Made by a program: the position numbers and the translations under genes. The notes under the pieces were generated by a model. That model made no database searches, was not told where the DNA came from, and saw nothing but the letters and a program-made list of their open reading frames with translations. DNA of 64,000 nucleotides, taken from contig CP032931.1 of the NCBI GenBank assembly GCA_003666485.1, positions 744,001-808,000 of the forward strand. Direction: 5' to 3'. Positions 25,560-33,644 of the stretch are shown piece after piece (position 1 is the stretch's first letter; each line of letters starts with the position of its first letter). This DNA is from Levilactobacillus brevis. GTDB lineage: Bacteria > Bacillota > Bacilli > Lactobacillales > Lactobacillaceae.

Positions 25560-25977
25560 CTGGCCGCCTTACCGTTTGCCACGTTTGAAACGTAATACTG
25601 TGGGGACCACCTTCAGCCTGAGAGGCAGTTTTCCGGTTAGCTTAAAAGTCTAGCAAAAGTCGCCAGTCACTCAGGTCGTTTCACTGCTAGCTGACTGCGT
25701 TGACCAGTGTTTATCAGTGATACTGGATCAAGCTAGATTTAGTTGTAGCTCAGTTATCGCCAAGGATTAGACCAATTGATGATGAATGATCCCTGTAGCC
25801 GAGAGTTCGCTAGATATGAGTTCAGCCGTGGGAGTTTTCTTAGCAGCTTGCTGGTTAGAAAACTGGCAACTTGGAGACGTGGGTTGTCGGCTTCAAGTTG
25901 AGGTCCGAGACCGCTCTTTGGCTCGGGCCGGCGCCCACCGCGTTCCGACTCATATCTAGCGAACGGTAGGCGGCCAG
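25560..25977. repeat. Dispersed intergenic repeat pair, copy 9, with inverted outer ends
   Basis: The 418-bp stretch starts CTGGCCGCCTTACCGTTTGC and ends GCGAACGGTAGGCGGCCAG, so its two ends are inverted repeats. The right part has the short-form blocks: GGGAGTTTTCTTAGC...TTAGAAAACTGGC hairpin, TTGGAGACGTGGG, GAGACCGCTCTTTGGCTCGG and CCGCGTTCCGACTCATAT. It fills the gap between the two-TM protein gene and the dipeptidase gene. No coding sequence is supported. Confidence 0.75.
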
Positions 25978-25987
25978 CGTAGATAAG

Positions 25988-26542
25988 TCAGAAATCGTTG
26001 GGATCTGCGGCGGCTGGGGCGTAGTCGTCCATCTGCGTGTCGCGGTAGTCCCACCACTCGTTTTCGTAGCCGAAGAACCCGGCCGCTTCCATGGCCTGGT
26101 TGAGAATCTGGTAGTGCTTTTCCTGAGTGGCCGTGCGGGGATGATCCCGGTGGGCCGCTGATGTGAAATCGTCAAAAGGCGTTTGCATTTCCAGCTCGTT
26201 ACCGTCGCTGTCACACAGCGTCAGGTCAAAGGTCACGCCCTTTTGGTGGGAGAAATTCGGGTTCGGTTTGGCCACGAAGGATGGGTCGGGATAAACCTCA
26301 TACAATCTTTCCTGGGCAGGAACGGGACGATAGGCGTCCCAGACTTTGAGCCGGTAGCCTTGTTCCCGCAGGAGTGCGCTGGCCCGGGCGAGCTTCTTAG
26401 CCGTGCCGGTTCGCGCGATGGCGGTCGTGAAATCATAAATCACGTGATGGGTAAAATTGTCAGTGGTGGCATAGCGCAGGTCGACCAAGATGCTGGGATC
26501 CAGCGCTTGAACGTTGGTAAAGCCAGTTTCGAGTTGTGACAT
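25988..26542 (-). CDS. D-alanyl-D-alanine dipeptidase (VanX/DdpX family)
   Basis: A 184-residue M15D zinc dipeptidase. SHQKGVTFDL gives His99 and Asp106 (zinc ligands) and the NEWWDY motif gives Glu162, the catalytic base. In VanX the motif is EWWH, with His as third zinc ligand; here that position is Asp165 (codon GAC). YRP (71-73) matches the catalytic-Arg motif. The enzyme splits D-Ala-D-Ala and, in lactobacilli that use D-Ala-D-Lac, helps clear the normal terminus. ATG 26542 follows GGAGGTGCCCC. Cytoplasmic, monocistronic. Confidence 0.85.
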   Translation of the reverse strand: MSQLETGFTNVQALDPSILVDLRYATTDNFTHHVIYDFTTAIARTGTAKKLARASALLREQGYRLKVWDAYRPVPAQERLYEVYPDPSFVAKPNPNFSHQKGVTFDLTLCDSDGNELEMQTPFDDFTSAAHRDHPRTATQEKHYQILNQAMEAAGFFGYENEWWDYRDTQMDDYAPAAADPNDF

Positions 26543-26662
26543 GGGGCACCTCCGAAGTGTATTCTGCGGCTGGCAAAGTTAAAGCACTGCCGCTACTTAT
26601 TCCTAGTATACCGGGTTTGCGCGGGGAAAGCTTGTGAAATGGCTCGGAGAAATGCGGCCACG

Positions 26663-26697
26663 AAAAAAACGACTGACCGCGCAATTCGGTCAGCCGT
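26663..26697 (-). terminator. Terminator after nnrE
   Basis: On the minus strand CGGCTGACC pairs with GGTCAGTCG around an eight-base loop, followed by TTTTTTTC. It ends the marR-nnrE transcript before the dipeptidase gene. Confidence 0.8.
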
Positions 26698-26800
26698 TGG
26701 TCGGGAAACACGAAAGTCACTCAGCTTTCGCACGTCCCATTTTACGCGTTTTCAGTCGTTCTCTAAATGAATTTCGGTGGTTGGTTAAGTGACCGTCCAA

Positions 26801-27448
26801 TTAGCGGGCGGGTTCCAACCGGTCTTGGGCGTAGATGCCGATGTCGGCGACGTGAATCGTGCCGGCGTGGTGCTTGCCGACCGTGGTCAGTAAGCCAATC
26901 TTGTTATAGGCCATGGTCGTGGTGGTATCGGCCACGACGGCGACGCCCATGACATCACCGGTGTCCGCGTTGATGCCTGAAGGCACGTCGATGGCAACGG
27001 TCTTGGCGTCGGCCGCATTGATGGCGTTAATGGCGTCCGCAAATTTGCCGGTGACCGCCCGTGACAGGCCGACCCCAAAGATGGCGTCGACAATCACAGT
27101 CGCGTTGACCACGTGATTGAGGTCTTCTGTGATGGGAATATCGTAGTAATTGGCGATTTTAAGCTGTTGCGTCGTTTGGGGCGTGGCCTTGTCGGGGTCC
27201 CCCAGCAGATAAATTTCAACGTCGATGCCCCGTACCTTTAGCAACCGGGCGACCGCGATCCCGTCACCGCCGTTATTGCCAGTTGCGGCAACGACCACAA
27301 CGTGAGATAGGTCGAAATCGTCATTTAAAATATTATTGAAGGTGGCCAGCGCAGCGCGTTCCATGAGGACTAGCGCGGGGATACCAATCACGTTAATCGT
27401 GTGCGCATCGTAGCGTTGGGCCTCAGCAATGGTAATGGCTTTACTCAT
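26801..27448 (-). CDS. nnrE: NAD(P)H-hydrate epimerase
   Basis: A 215-residue YjeF_N-domain protein with the hallmark GNNGGDG (residues 57-63), ILLxGDP-like IYLLGDPDK, VDAIFGVGLSR and the DVPSGINADTG block. It epimerises damaged NADHX/NADPHX so that a partner dehydratase can repair it. The dehydratase (YjeF_C) domain is not fused here and is not in the window. ATG 27448 follows GAGGGATTTGT. It is 27 bp downstream of the MarR gene and probably cotranscribed with it. Confidence 0.88.
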   Translation of the reverse strand: MSKAITIAEAQRYDAHTINVIGIPALVLMERAALATFNNILNDDFDLSHVVVVAATGNNGGDGIAVARLLKVRGIDVEIYLLGDPDKATPQTTQQLKIANYYDIPITEDLNHVVNATVIVDAIFGVGLSRAVTGKFADAINAINAADAKTVAIDVPSGINADTGDVMGVAVVADTTTTMAYNKIGLLTTVGKHHAGTIHVADIGIYAQDRLEPAR

Positions 27449-27475
27449 ACAAATCCCTCCTCGTAGGAAATGTGG

Positions 27476-27925
27476 CTAGTGACTCTCAGTCTGATCACGG
27501 AGGACCCGTGAAGATAGCAGCTGTAATTGCGCAGTGATGCTGGCGTAGTCGAAGTCAGCATCGGTGGGTGTGGCCTGTTGCCACCAGTCGTGCAGGACGG
27601 TAATGGCCTGCTTGACCAGCTTTTTCCCGTCGGTGGTCAGGGTCAAGCGGCGGTTGCGGCGGTCGTCTGGGTCCGTTTCTTTTTGTAGCAGGGATAGATC
27701 GACCAGGTGGTGCACCATGCGCGCCATCAGGCCTTCATCGACCGCCATCGTCCAAGCGGCCCGGCGTTGATTGAGCTGACTGGTCTCCGAGACCAGCACC
27801 AATAAATAGAATTCTGTGATGTTGATGGGCATCTTGTCGGCTTCCAGAATTTGGTTCATTGCCCGCTGAAATTGCCGGTGGAGGATGGCCAAGTTCGTGG
27901 TAAAGTCCAGTATCGAGTCTTCCAT
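27476..27925 (-). CDS. MarR-family transcriptional regulator
   Basis: A 149-residue winged-helix protein with the MarR pattern: N-terminal helix (ILDFTTNLAILHRQF), MPINITEFYLLVLV, AWTMAVDEGLMARMVHHLVDLSLLQKE recognition region, and the wing DPDDRRNRRLTLTTDGKKLV. It probably senses a small ligand and controls its own operon with nnrE. ATG 27925 is chosen because AGGAGGTGGGGCGACTC precedes it; the frame's first codon lies inside that Shine-Dalgarno. Confidence 0.85.
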   Translation of the reverse strand: MEDSILDFTTNLAILHRQFQRAMNQILEADKMPINITEFYLLVLVSETSQLNQRRAAWTMAVDEGLMARMVHHLVDLSLLQKETDPDDRRNRRLTLTTDGKKLVKQAITVLHDWWQQATPTDADFDYASITAQLQLLSSRVLRDQTESH

Positions 27926-28065
27926 GAGTCGCCCCACCTCCTAAAGTCATAGTCGTTTACATACTCCTAGTTTACACCAGATTTGTGAGAAGGATAACGC
28001 TTTGCCTCTATTCTTTGCCGGAACGTGCTAGAATAGCAATAAAACTAATTATGGGAGGCACAACT

Positions 28066-28392
28066 ATGTTTATTCAAGTACCAACGGATATGGACGAGGT
28101 GCAGCTACGCCAGCTACAGTTGAAGCAACACGGTGAGGACGTGACGGAGGACACCATCATTCGCCAGGCGGTGTTGGATATCTTCCAAAATGTCTTGGAC
28201 CAGATTGAGGACGGCCATTACGACACGGCGGATTGGGCTGGAGAACAACTGACGGTCACCGACATCAATGGCGAGCAAACCGCCACGGTAGCGCCACAGG
28301 GTGACACGTTCATCGCGGACTTCCGGCAGAATGCGGACGCCACCGAAGATTATTTGGAACAGCAGGCAATTAAGGCCTCGGGTGCACGTTAA
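28066..28392 (+). CDS. Acidic protein of unknown function
   Basis: A 108-residue, strongly acidic cytosolic protein without recognisable motifs; the N-terminal 50 residues predict as helices (VQLRQLQLKQHGEDVTEDTI...) and a beta-rich part follows (LTVTDINGEQTATVAPQGDTF). ATG 28066 follows GGAGGCACAACT. It precedes the tRNA-Arg gene and is divergent from marR; possible co-expression with neither can be shown. Codon use is like the core genes. Confidence 0.6.
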   Translation: MFIQVPTDMDEVQLRQLQLKQHGEDVTEDTIIRQAVLDIFQNVLDQIEDGHYDTADWAGEQLTVTDINGEQTATVAPQGDTFIADFRQNADATEDYLEQQAIKASGAR

Positions 28393-28443
28393 GTAAAATT
28401 ATTTGTCTATTGAACTAGTATTGCGCTAAAATGTAGGCGTTGG

Positions 28444-28515
28444 GCGCCCTTAGTGTAATGGATAGCACATGAGATTTCGGTCCTCATGATCCGAGTTCGA
28501 CTCTCGGGGGGCGCA
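28444..28515 (+). tRNA. tRNA-Arg (anticodon TCG)
   Basis: A 72-nt cloverleaf: acceptor GCGCCCT/GGGGCGC, D-arm GTGT...GCAC, anticodon stem TGAGA/CCTCA with loop TTTCGGT, T-arm CCGAG-TTCGACT-CTCGG, discriminator A. The loop gives anticodon TCG, reading CGA/CGG arginine codons. The closing anticodon-stem pair is an A-C mismatch, and the 3' CCA is not encoded. A TTGTCT-N18-TAAAAT promoter lies just upstream. Confidence 0.85.
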
Positions 28516-28547
28516 TTGTGTTTAAAATTGAATAGAATCGTTGAATT

Positions 28548-28580
28548 GACGCCAGGTTTTGGGGGCGTCTTTTCTTTTAG
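28548..28580 (+). terminator. Terminator after tRNA-Arg
   Basis: GACGCC pairs with GGCGTC (loop AGGTTTTGGG) followed by TTTTCTTTT. Confidence 0.8.
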
Positions 28581-28763
28581 CAAAAGTAGCGCTGTTTAGT
28601 TGACGAGATGTGTGTGTCCCGTTATGCTCAGATTGCCCATTTAGTTTCTGGGTGGTGGCAGTGGCTTATAGCGATTATTACTTAGCATCAATGGCTTAGT
28701 AGAAAATAAGTTTTTGCGAACACTAGTAAAAATACAATAATTGGAGTTACGGAGGTAAGTATT

Positions 28764-29027
28764 ATGGGGAATACAACTGAAGTCAAAGATCTGATTGCTT
28801 TTCATCCTGGAGCCTACGTTGAGGAGATTGTTGATGATTTAAATATCACGCAAGCAGAATTTGCTGAGCGACTTGGAGTTTCGAGTAAAATAGTAAGCAA
28901 CATTATTAATGGTCAAGACAGCGTCAGCGCAGTAACTGCAGATAAACTCGCTAAAGTAACAGGTGTCTCCACGGAAACGTGGCTTAATCTGCAAGCGCAG
29001 TATGATGCGAAGATAGCTAAGAGCTAA
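28764..29027 (+). CDS. HigA-type XRE antitoxin-like protein (orphan)
   Basis: An 87-residue protein with the HigA/VapI layout: FHPGAYVEEIVDDLNITQAEFAERLGVSSKIVSNIINGQDSVSAVTADKLAKVTGVSTETWLNLQ. HigA proteins neutralise the RNase HigB and repress their own operon. No higB is found on either side (the 180 bp upstream hold no ORF), so this is an orphan or a decayed pair. Some full-length relatives also carry a C-terminal ImmA-type domain, absent here. ATG 28764 follows GGAGGTAAGTATT; the DNA is AT-richer than the neighbours. Confidence 0.8.
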   Translation: MGNTTEVKDLIAFHPGAYVEEIVDDLNITQAEFAERLGVSSKIVSNIINGQDSVSAVTADKLAKVTGVSTETWLNLQAQYDAKIAKS

Positions 29028-29086
29028 GTTGTCAAATCAGTGTAGGTGGCTGATTTGAATTGAAATTCATCTTTGAAATTTTATGC

Positions 29087-29115
29087 GACGCTAGTGAATA
29101 ACTGGCGTCTTTTTT
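29087..29115 (+). terminator. Terminator after the HigA-like gene
   Basis: GACGCTAG pairs with CTGGCGTC around a seven-base loop, followed by TTTTTTC. A second hairpin without a T run lies at 29033-29056. Confidence 0.8.
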
Positions 29116-29305
29116 CGGCTCTTTGTCAACCGGTATTGATGGGGAGAATTTTTTCTGTCAGGGGTAAAAACACCCAACAAATTTTCCCGAGCGACAAATG
29201 GTGACACCCTCACACGGTATACTGACTTTATTGAAACGAGGTGGCTGTCATGAGTGACAGGCAGTAGGCGCTCAGCCAGTTCGTTAGTGATTTAGGAGGG
29301 TGACG

Positions 29306-30277
29306 ATGAAGAGCCAAGAACGTGTGATTAATATCTTACTTAAATTAATTAGTGGTGAAAAAATTACGATTGACGATGCCACTAAGGACCATTATCAGGT
29401 CACGGAACGGACGCTTCAGCGTGACATTAAGGTGATTCGCGATGCGGTCGATCGGGATGAAGCTGATTTTAAGATGCAGCGTGATGCCACGAGTGGCAGT
29501 TATCAGTTAGCCAAGGGCAGTACACTGGCGACCGAGGAGGCCTTGGCACTGCTTAAAATGGTGATTGGCACACGGTCATTGACAACGGCAGAACTCTTGC
29601 GGGTTAAAGACCATCTGGTGGCGCTGGTGAATCCGGATGACCAGGAGCTGGTCACGCAATTGATCAAACAAACGTTGAAGCACTACACACCGTTGTTTTC
29701 TAATGGTGACCGGGAAATCTTGCCGCGGCTCAAGAGCTTTTCGAAGTGGATCGCCCAGCAGATGCCGATTGCGTTTAGCTACCGGAGCAGTGTGCCCAAC
29801 CAACAGGGAGAATTGATTGCGCGGCCGGGCTCCGGGATCCCGCTGAGTGTTTACTTCGCTGATTATTATTTTTATGTCGTGCTGTACGTGCCGGAACGGG
29901 AAAAGAGCGTGCTTTACCGCTTGGACCGCTTTGAAGAGGCGCACGTGGCCCAGGGCTCGCGGGTGACCGTTCCCCAGCATTTGGGTGAGGGCACGCCGCA
30001 GGACTTGGAATATCAGCTGGTTGGTGGCACGGACATCCCGTATGAATTCCGGTATTGGGGCTACCCACAAACCGCGCTGGACCGCCTCCCCAATGCACGA
30101 ATCACCAGCTGGGAAGACGATGGGAGCGTCATCATTAAGGGCGACCACCTGGCCTCCCAGGGCGCCTTACTGTGGATCATGAGCCAGGGTGCGCAGATTC
30201 AAGTCGTTGCCCCCAAGGCCTTGGCCCAGGCGGTGAAACGCGAGTTGGCGAAGACGTTGCGGTATTATCAGGACTAA
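29306..30277 (+). CDS. WYL-domain HTH transcriptional regulator
   Basis: A 323-residue regulator: N-terminal winged helix (SQERVINILLKLISGEKITIDDATKDHYQVTERTLQRDIKVIRDA), a middle linker, and a C-terminal WYL domain (about residues 145-210, FSYRSS...SVYFADYYFYVVLY..RLDRF) plus WCX extension. WYL domains bind nucleic-acid or nucleotide ligands and often control DNA-damage or defence genes. ATG 29306 follows AGGAGGGTGACG. No obvious partner operon is next to it; the Z1 island begins about 1.5 kb downstream. Confidence 0.82.
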   Translation: MKSQERVINILLKLISGEKITIDDATKDHYQVTERTLQRDIKVIRDAVDRDEADFKMQRDATSGSYQLAKGSTLATEEALALLKMVIGTRSLTTAELLRVKDHLVALVNPDDQELVTQLIKQTLKHYTPLFSNGDREILPRLKSFSKWIAQQMPIAFSYRSSVPNQQGELIARPGSGIPLSVYFADYYFYVVLYVPEREKSVLYRLDRFEEAHVAQGSRVTVPQHLGEGTPQDLEYQLVGGTDIPYEFRYWGYPQTALDRLPNARITSWEDDGSVIIKGDHLASQGALLWIMSQGAQIQVVAPKALAQAVKRELAKTLRYYQD

Positions 30278-30333
30278 GCTGAAGACTAAAAATGGCACCG
30301 GCCAACAGCCAAGTGTCATCACAAAACATGATT

Positions 30334-30362
30334 GGACTGGACGTTACTGCCAGTCCTTTTTA
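30334..30362. terminator. Terminator between the WYL and GH20 genes
   Basis: GGACTGG pairs with CCAGTCC (nine-base loop) followed by TTTTTATTT on the plus strand. It serves the WYL gene and partly overlaps the last bases of the convergent GH20 gene. Confidence 0.8.
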
Positions 30363-31445
30363 TTTGGGAACGTCTAATTTATGAATAAAGTCGACGATGG
30401 CGCTGGTCTTAACGCCTTGCGCGTCGTGGCCCCAGAGGCTGACCAACGTGCCGGTCGTGGTGACCTTGGGTTCGTAGGTGCGGTCCTGGTTTTGGCCGGT
30501 GGCGCTGATTTCATTGAAGAAGTACGGCCGGTATGAGTCGCGCAGGTAGCTGGTGAAATACTGGTCGTTAGCGGCGTTGCCAATGAATTGTAGCTGATAG
30601 TAGGTCGCGTAGCTATTGGCGTTAACGATGGTCCGCTTGGCCTTCAGGAGGTCGCTCACGGACACGCGGTTGGCCCGGCGATCACTGAGGGCCTTTGTGG
30701 TAGCGCGGTTGCCGGACTGCGACCAGTAGTTGACCACGATGTTGCGGTTGAGCTTGCTGAGCTGACCTTTTAGGAGCGAGTCGTTCCAGACGATGGTCGT
30801 GTAGCCACGTTTATTTTGAAATTGATTGAGTTGGTTGATAAAGGTTGTCAGCTGCTTGTAGTCGTTGTCGGTCCCAGGGACTTCGTCGGCGCCGAGAAGG
30901 AGCGCGCGTTGCGGTTGCTTCTTGAAGCTGGTATCGAGTTCCTGGTAGAGCTTCTTGACCAGAGTGACGGTGGCCTGGTTGGTGTAATCCAAAGACTGAC
31001 TGTCGAGCTTGACGTGCCGGTAGATTTTGGGATGGGATTTTTTCAGTTGCCGTAAGAGGGCGCCGGTGTGGGCGGGTACGTCCAGCGCAGGAACCAGTTG
31101 GACGTCGCGGGTCTTGGCAAAACTGACCAGGCGTTTAAGTGCAGCAGGCGACAGGACCGTTTTGGTGGCCTTATTTTTAAGATATTTAGACTGAAAACTT
31201 AGGTGTTCGTTGTCGCTCAAATGCAAGACGACGTAGTGAAACTTCTGGTCCGCCGCGGCCTGAATGACCTGTTGGAGGCCTTTTTCAGAGAGGGGATGCC
31301 GGCCAAGGTCGATCAACAGGCCCTGACGATTGGCAAAAGCGCTGGGGTTGGCGGCGGCTTGGGCTTGCGTCGGTTGACCGCAGAATAACAGGATACTGAG
31401 TAACGCGAGCAACGTGAGCAAACCGAATCGTAATCTTCTGTGCAT
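30360..31445 (-). CDS. Secreted glycoside hydrolase family 20-like protein
   Basis: A 361-residue protein with a signal peptide (residues 1-31, MHRRLRFGLLTLLALLSILLF region, cut near AQA-AA). The barrel carries GH20 signatures: LLIDLGRHPLS, HYVVLHLSDNEHLSF, LVPALDVPAHTGALL and the acid-pair LLGADEVPG (Asp-Glu). GH20 enzymes remove terminal N-acetylhexosamines; the target may be peptidoglycan fragments or host glycans. No LPXTG or binding domain. ATG 31445 follows GAGGAGGGACACC. The promoter TTGACC-18-TATGCT lies in the left island repeat. Confidence 0.82.
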   Translation of the reverse strand: MHRRLRFGLLTLLALLSILLFCGQPTQAQAAANPSAFANRQGLLIDLGRHPLSEKGLQQVIQAAADQKFHYVVLHLSDNEHLSFQSKYLKNKATKTVLSPAALKRLVSFAKTRDVQLVPALDVPAHTGALLRQLKKSHPKIYRHVKLDSQSLDYTNQATVTLVKKLYQELDTSFKKQPQRALLLGADEVPGTDNDYKQLTTFINQLNQFQNKRGYTTIVWNDSLLKGQLSKLNRNIVVNYWSQSGNRATTKALSDRRANRVSVSDLLKAKRTIVNANSYATYYQLQFIGNAANDQYFTSYLRDSYRPYFFNEISATGQNQDRTYEPKVTTTGTLVSLWGHDAQGVKTSAIVDFIHKLDVPK

Positions 31446-31479
31446 GGTGTCCCTCCTCTACAAGTGAATTTGCAAGATA

Positions 31480-31581
31480 GGATTAGCATAGCTTTTTTAG
31501 GTAGAAAAGGTCAACGAGATAGCTTACGCGTGGTCAAATTTCGAAGGGATGGGTTGGAAAAATGACTTGGTGGGTGGGAAA
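31480..31581. repeat. Left direct repeat flanking the defence island
   Basis: About 100 bp, starting GGATTAGCATA and containing TAGGTAGAAAAGGTCAACGA and GTCAAATTTCGAA, that recurs at 39355-39455 in the same orientation with about a dozen differences. The minus strand of this copy contains the GH20 promoter (TTGACC-18-TATGCT). The two copies bracket about 7.8 kb holding the restriction-modification genes. Confidence 0.8.
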
Positions 31582-31663
31582 ACAGAAATAGTAAAAGATG
31601 AGCTTGGGTTGTTGAGAAAAGTACCATTTTTACATCTGATAAATTCCAAAAGAATTAGATGTG

Positions 31664-31712
31664 AAGTGAGCCCCCAAGATTGGACTTCCTTCCAACCTTG
31701 GGGGCTCACTTT
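31664..31712. terminator. Hairpin terminator past the Z1 gene
   Basis: AAGTGAGCCCCCAAG pairs perfectly with CTTGGGGGCTCACTT, with an inner TGGA/TCCA pairing. The T run is weak on either strand, but the stem is very stable and lies downstream of the minus-strand Z1 gene. Confidence 0.65.
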
Positions 31713-31772
31713 AACACTCACATAAAATGTCTAATCCCTTTTCGCTATACAGCAATTGTGCGAAACAAAACG

Positions 31773-33644
31773 TTAGATAATCATGTAAAAATTCTCTGCC
31801 TTAGGAAATTTAATATCAGGAACCCACACTGGGCTACCATTCCATCCCTTTTCTTTCTGACCTAGTACACTATATAGCGTTAAGACAAACTTATCATCTA
31901 ATTTATTTGATTCTGACCAATCGTTTGGAGATAATAATGCACGAGTAGCATGTGTTATATCACGATTGCGTCGAACCAATAGGCCACCTTGAGCAGCTCG
32001 GTCATCGGTTATTTTTGAATTAATTGTTTGGATGTATCCGTCCATATTAAATGACTTTTCGGTAGAGATATGCTTTAAAATTTCAATAATAAATTCTAAT
32101 GAAACTTGGCATACTGAGTCAGTATTACCAAATCTTGCGACTATATCTTGTATCTCCTCGTAAGTATCGTTAACTGGATTAATCGGGAAGTGGTGTGATC
32201 CACCAGGTACAATGTTGAGTAATGATTTGTCTAAGACGTTGGATCGCGTAGGGTTGAGACCATCTGGGTATGCAACTCTGACGCTGTTTCCCTGTTTGAC
32301 TTGATTAATAATTGAATTATTAGTCGAATTGATCTCTGAAAAGAGTTTGTATAGTTCTCGGGAACTGTACATTGAGATAAGGCCAGGATCACGATCGTAG
32401 CCAAACATTCGCTGATGTTGCCACATTGTATCAGCTTGGGGATTTTGACTGGTTCGTGTGTATACAAACGTATTCAATTGCCCAAATGTAACGCCTCGTC
32501 CAAGATTGGTTCCACCAATAATAAAGTTACATCCTTCAGCATAATCTTCACTACTATCTGTGCTAGTTCCATTAAGCATGAGAATGGAATAGGATCCTTT
32601 TTCTAACATGGATAGGACTTTTTCTAATATTTCATCGTGAGGCCGCTTCTCTGTTTTAACTGGTTTTAGTGAGTTATATTCGCGATCAAATTCGCGGCTA
32701 AACTCATCGCCATCATGATGAAATCCCCACCATGCAAAGGCTGCTGTAACGTCGTCACGGGCAGCAGTGTGTGTATTCTGTCTTATTCCAGGATGGATGA
32801 TGCAATTGGAGACTTTTCCTCCGGACAATAGAACTTGAGCAGACACAACTAGATGTCGCAAAACAGCCTCTTTAGCAACTTCTTGTGGGGTTTTACCATC
32901 AGTAAACCTAATGAAATCAGGTGTCTCTGTGGAATCAGGGAAGAAAAAGTTTCCGCCTAGATACCCTTCTCCTGGTTCGAAATAGTACGTAAATTCTGGT
33001 TGCCAATTTGATTCTTTTGACTGTAGAAACACTGCCTGAGGAGTCCCAGTAATTTGTAGAAAGATACTAGATAAAGCGGTGTTTCTGATATCTTTCAAAT
33101 ATTTATTTATTGTTGATTGTTTCTTTTCGTCATTATCTGTACGTTGATTGACCTTGGTGTTGAGAGAAACTGCATCCGCTTCGTCGTCCAGAATAAACAA
33201 AGGATTGCCCAACAACATTTTTGTGTTTTTAAAGCGATCTGCCCAAGATTTAAGAATTCTACTATTCTTTTTAATTACGATCATTACTGGAGCAGTACCA
33301 TGATTACGAAACTTTTGTTCCTCATTTTCACTACATACTACAAAGTCAGGTAAGTCACGTTTAGCACGTTCGTAAGTTTGTTCCTGGAGTAATGTGCTAT
33401 CTGTTTCTAGTAGTAAAAAAAATCGAAAGCCACGATCAGCAGCTTCACTAGCGATACCAAACATTTGACCAGTTTTTCCAGATTGAATATTTCCCAATAA
33501 TAATCCAATTTGATTGGAAGTATAGTCAAACTTGCTTAGATACTTCTGGCCAACCTCAGCAGCTGTTTTCTTAATTGATACTGCTTGCTTAAAGCTTCCT
33601 TTAGCTTCAAAGCCTGCGATGTAGTTATTGAGATATTGCATCAT
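31773..33644 (-). CDS. Z1-domain ATPase of a restriction-modification system
   Basis: A 623-residue SF2-like ATPase. Walker A is GNIQSGKTG (about residues 51-59) and Walker B is LFILDDEAD; a Z1-type C-terminal block follows (NFIIGGTNLGRGVTFGQLNTFVYTR...DTMWQHQRMFGYDRDPGLISMY). Z1 proteins are known from R-M operons with C5 methyltransferases and PLD-type nucleases, where they probably translocate or remodel DNA. The gene overlaps the endonuclease stop by ATGA, so it is translationally coupled to it; the IS in that gene likely cuts its expression. AT-rich composition marks recent acquisition. Confidence 0.85.
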   Translation of the reverse strand: MMQYLNNYIAGFEAKGSFKQAVSIKKTAAEVGQKYLSKFDYTSNQIGLLLGNIQSGKTGQMFGIASEAADRGFRFFLLLETDSTLLQEQTYERAKRDLPDFVVCSENEEQKFRNHGTAPVMIVIKKNSRILKSWADRFKNTKMLLGNPLFILDDEADAVSLNTKVNQRTDNDEKKQSTINKYLKDIRNTALSSIFLQITGTPQAVFLQSKESNWQPEFTYYFEPGEGYLGGNFFFPDSTETPDFIRFTDGKTPQEVAKEAVLRHLVVSAQVLLSGGKVSNCIIHPGIRQNTHTAARDDVTAAFAWWGFHHDGDEFSREFDREYNSLKPVKTEKRPHDEILEKVLSMLEKGSYSILMLNGTSTDSSEDYAEGCNFIIGGTNLGRGVTFGQLNTFVYTRTSQNPQADTMWQHQRMFGYDRDPGLISMYSSRELYKLFSEINSTNNSIINQVKQGNSVRVAYPDGLNPTRSNVLDKSLLNIVPGGSHHFPINPVNDTYEEIQDIVARFGNTDSVCQVSLEFIIEILKHISTEKSFNMDGYIQTINSKITDDRAAQGGLLVRRNRDITHATRALLSPNDWSESNKLDDKFVLTLYSVLGQKEKGWNGSPVWVPDIKFPKAENFYMII

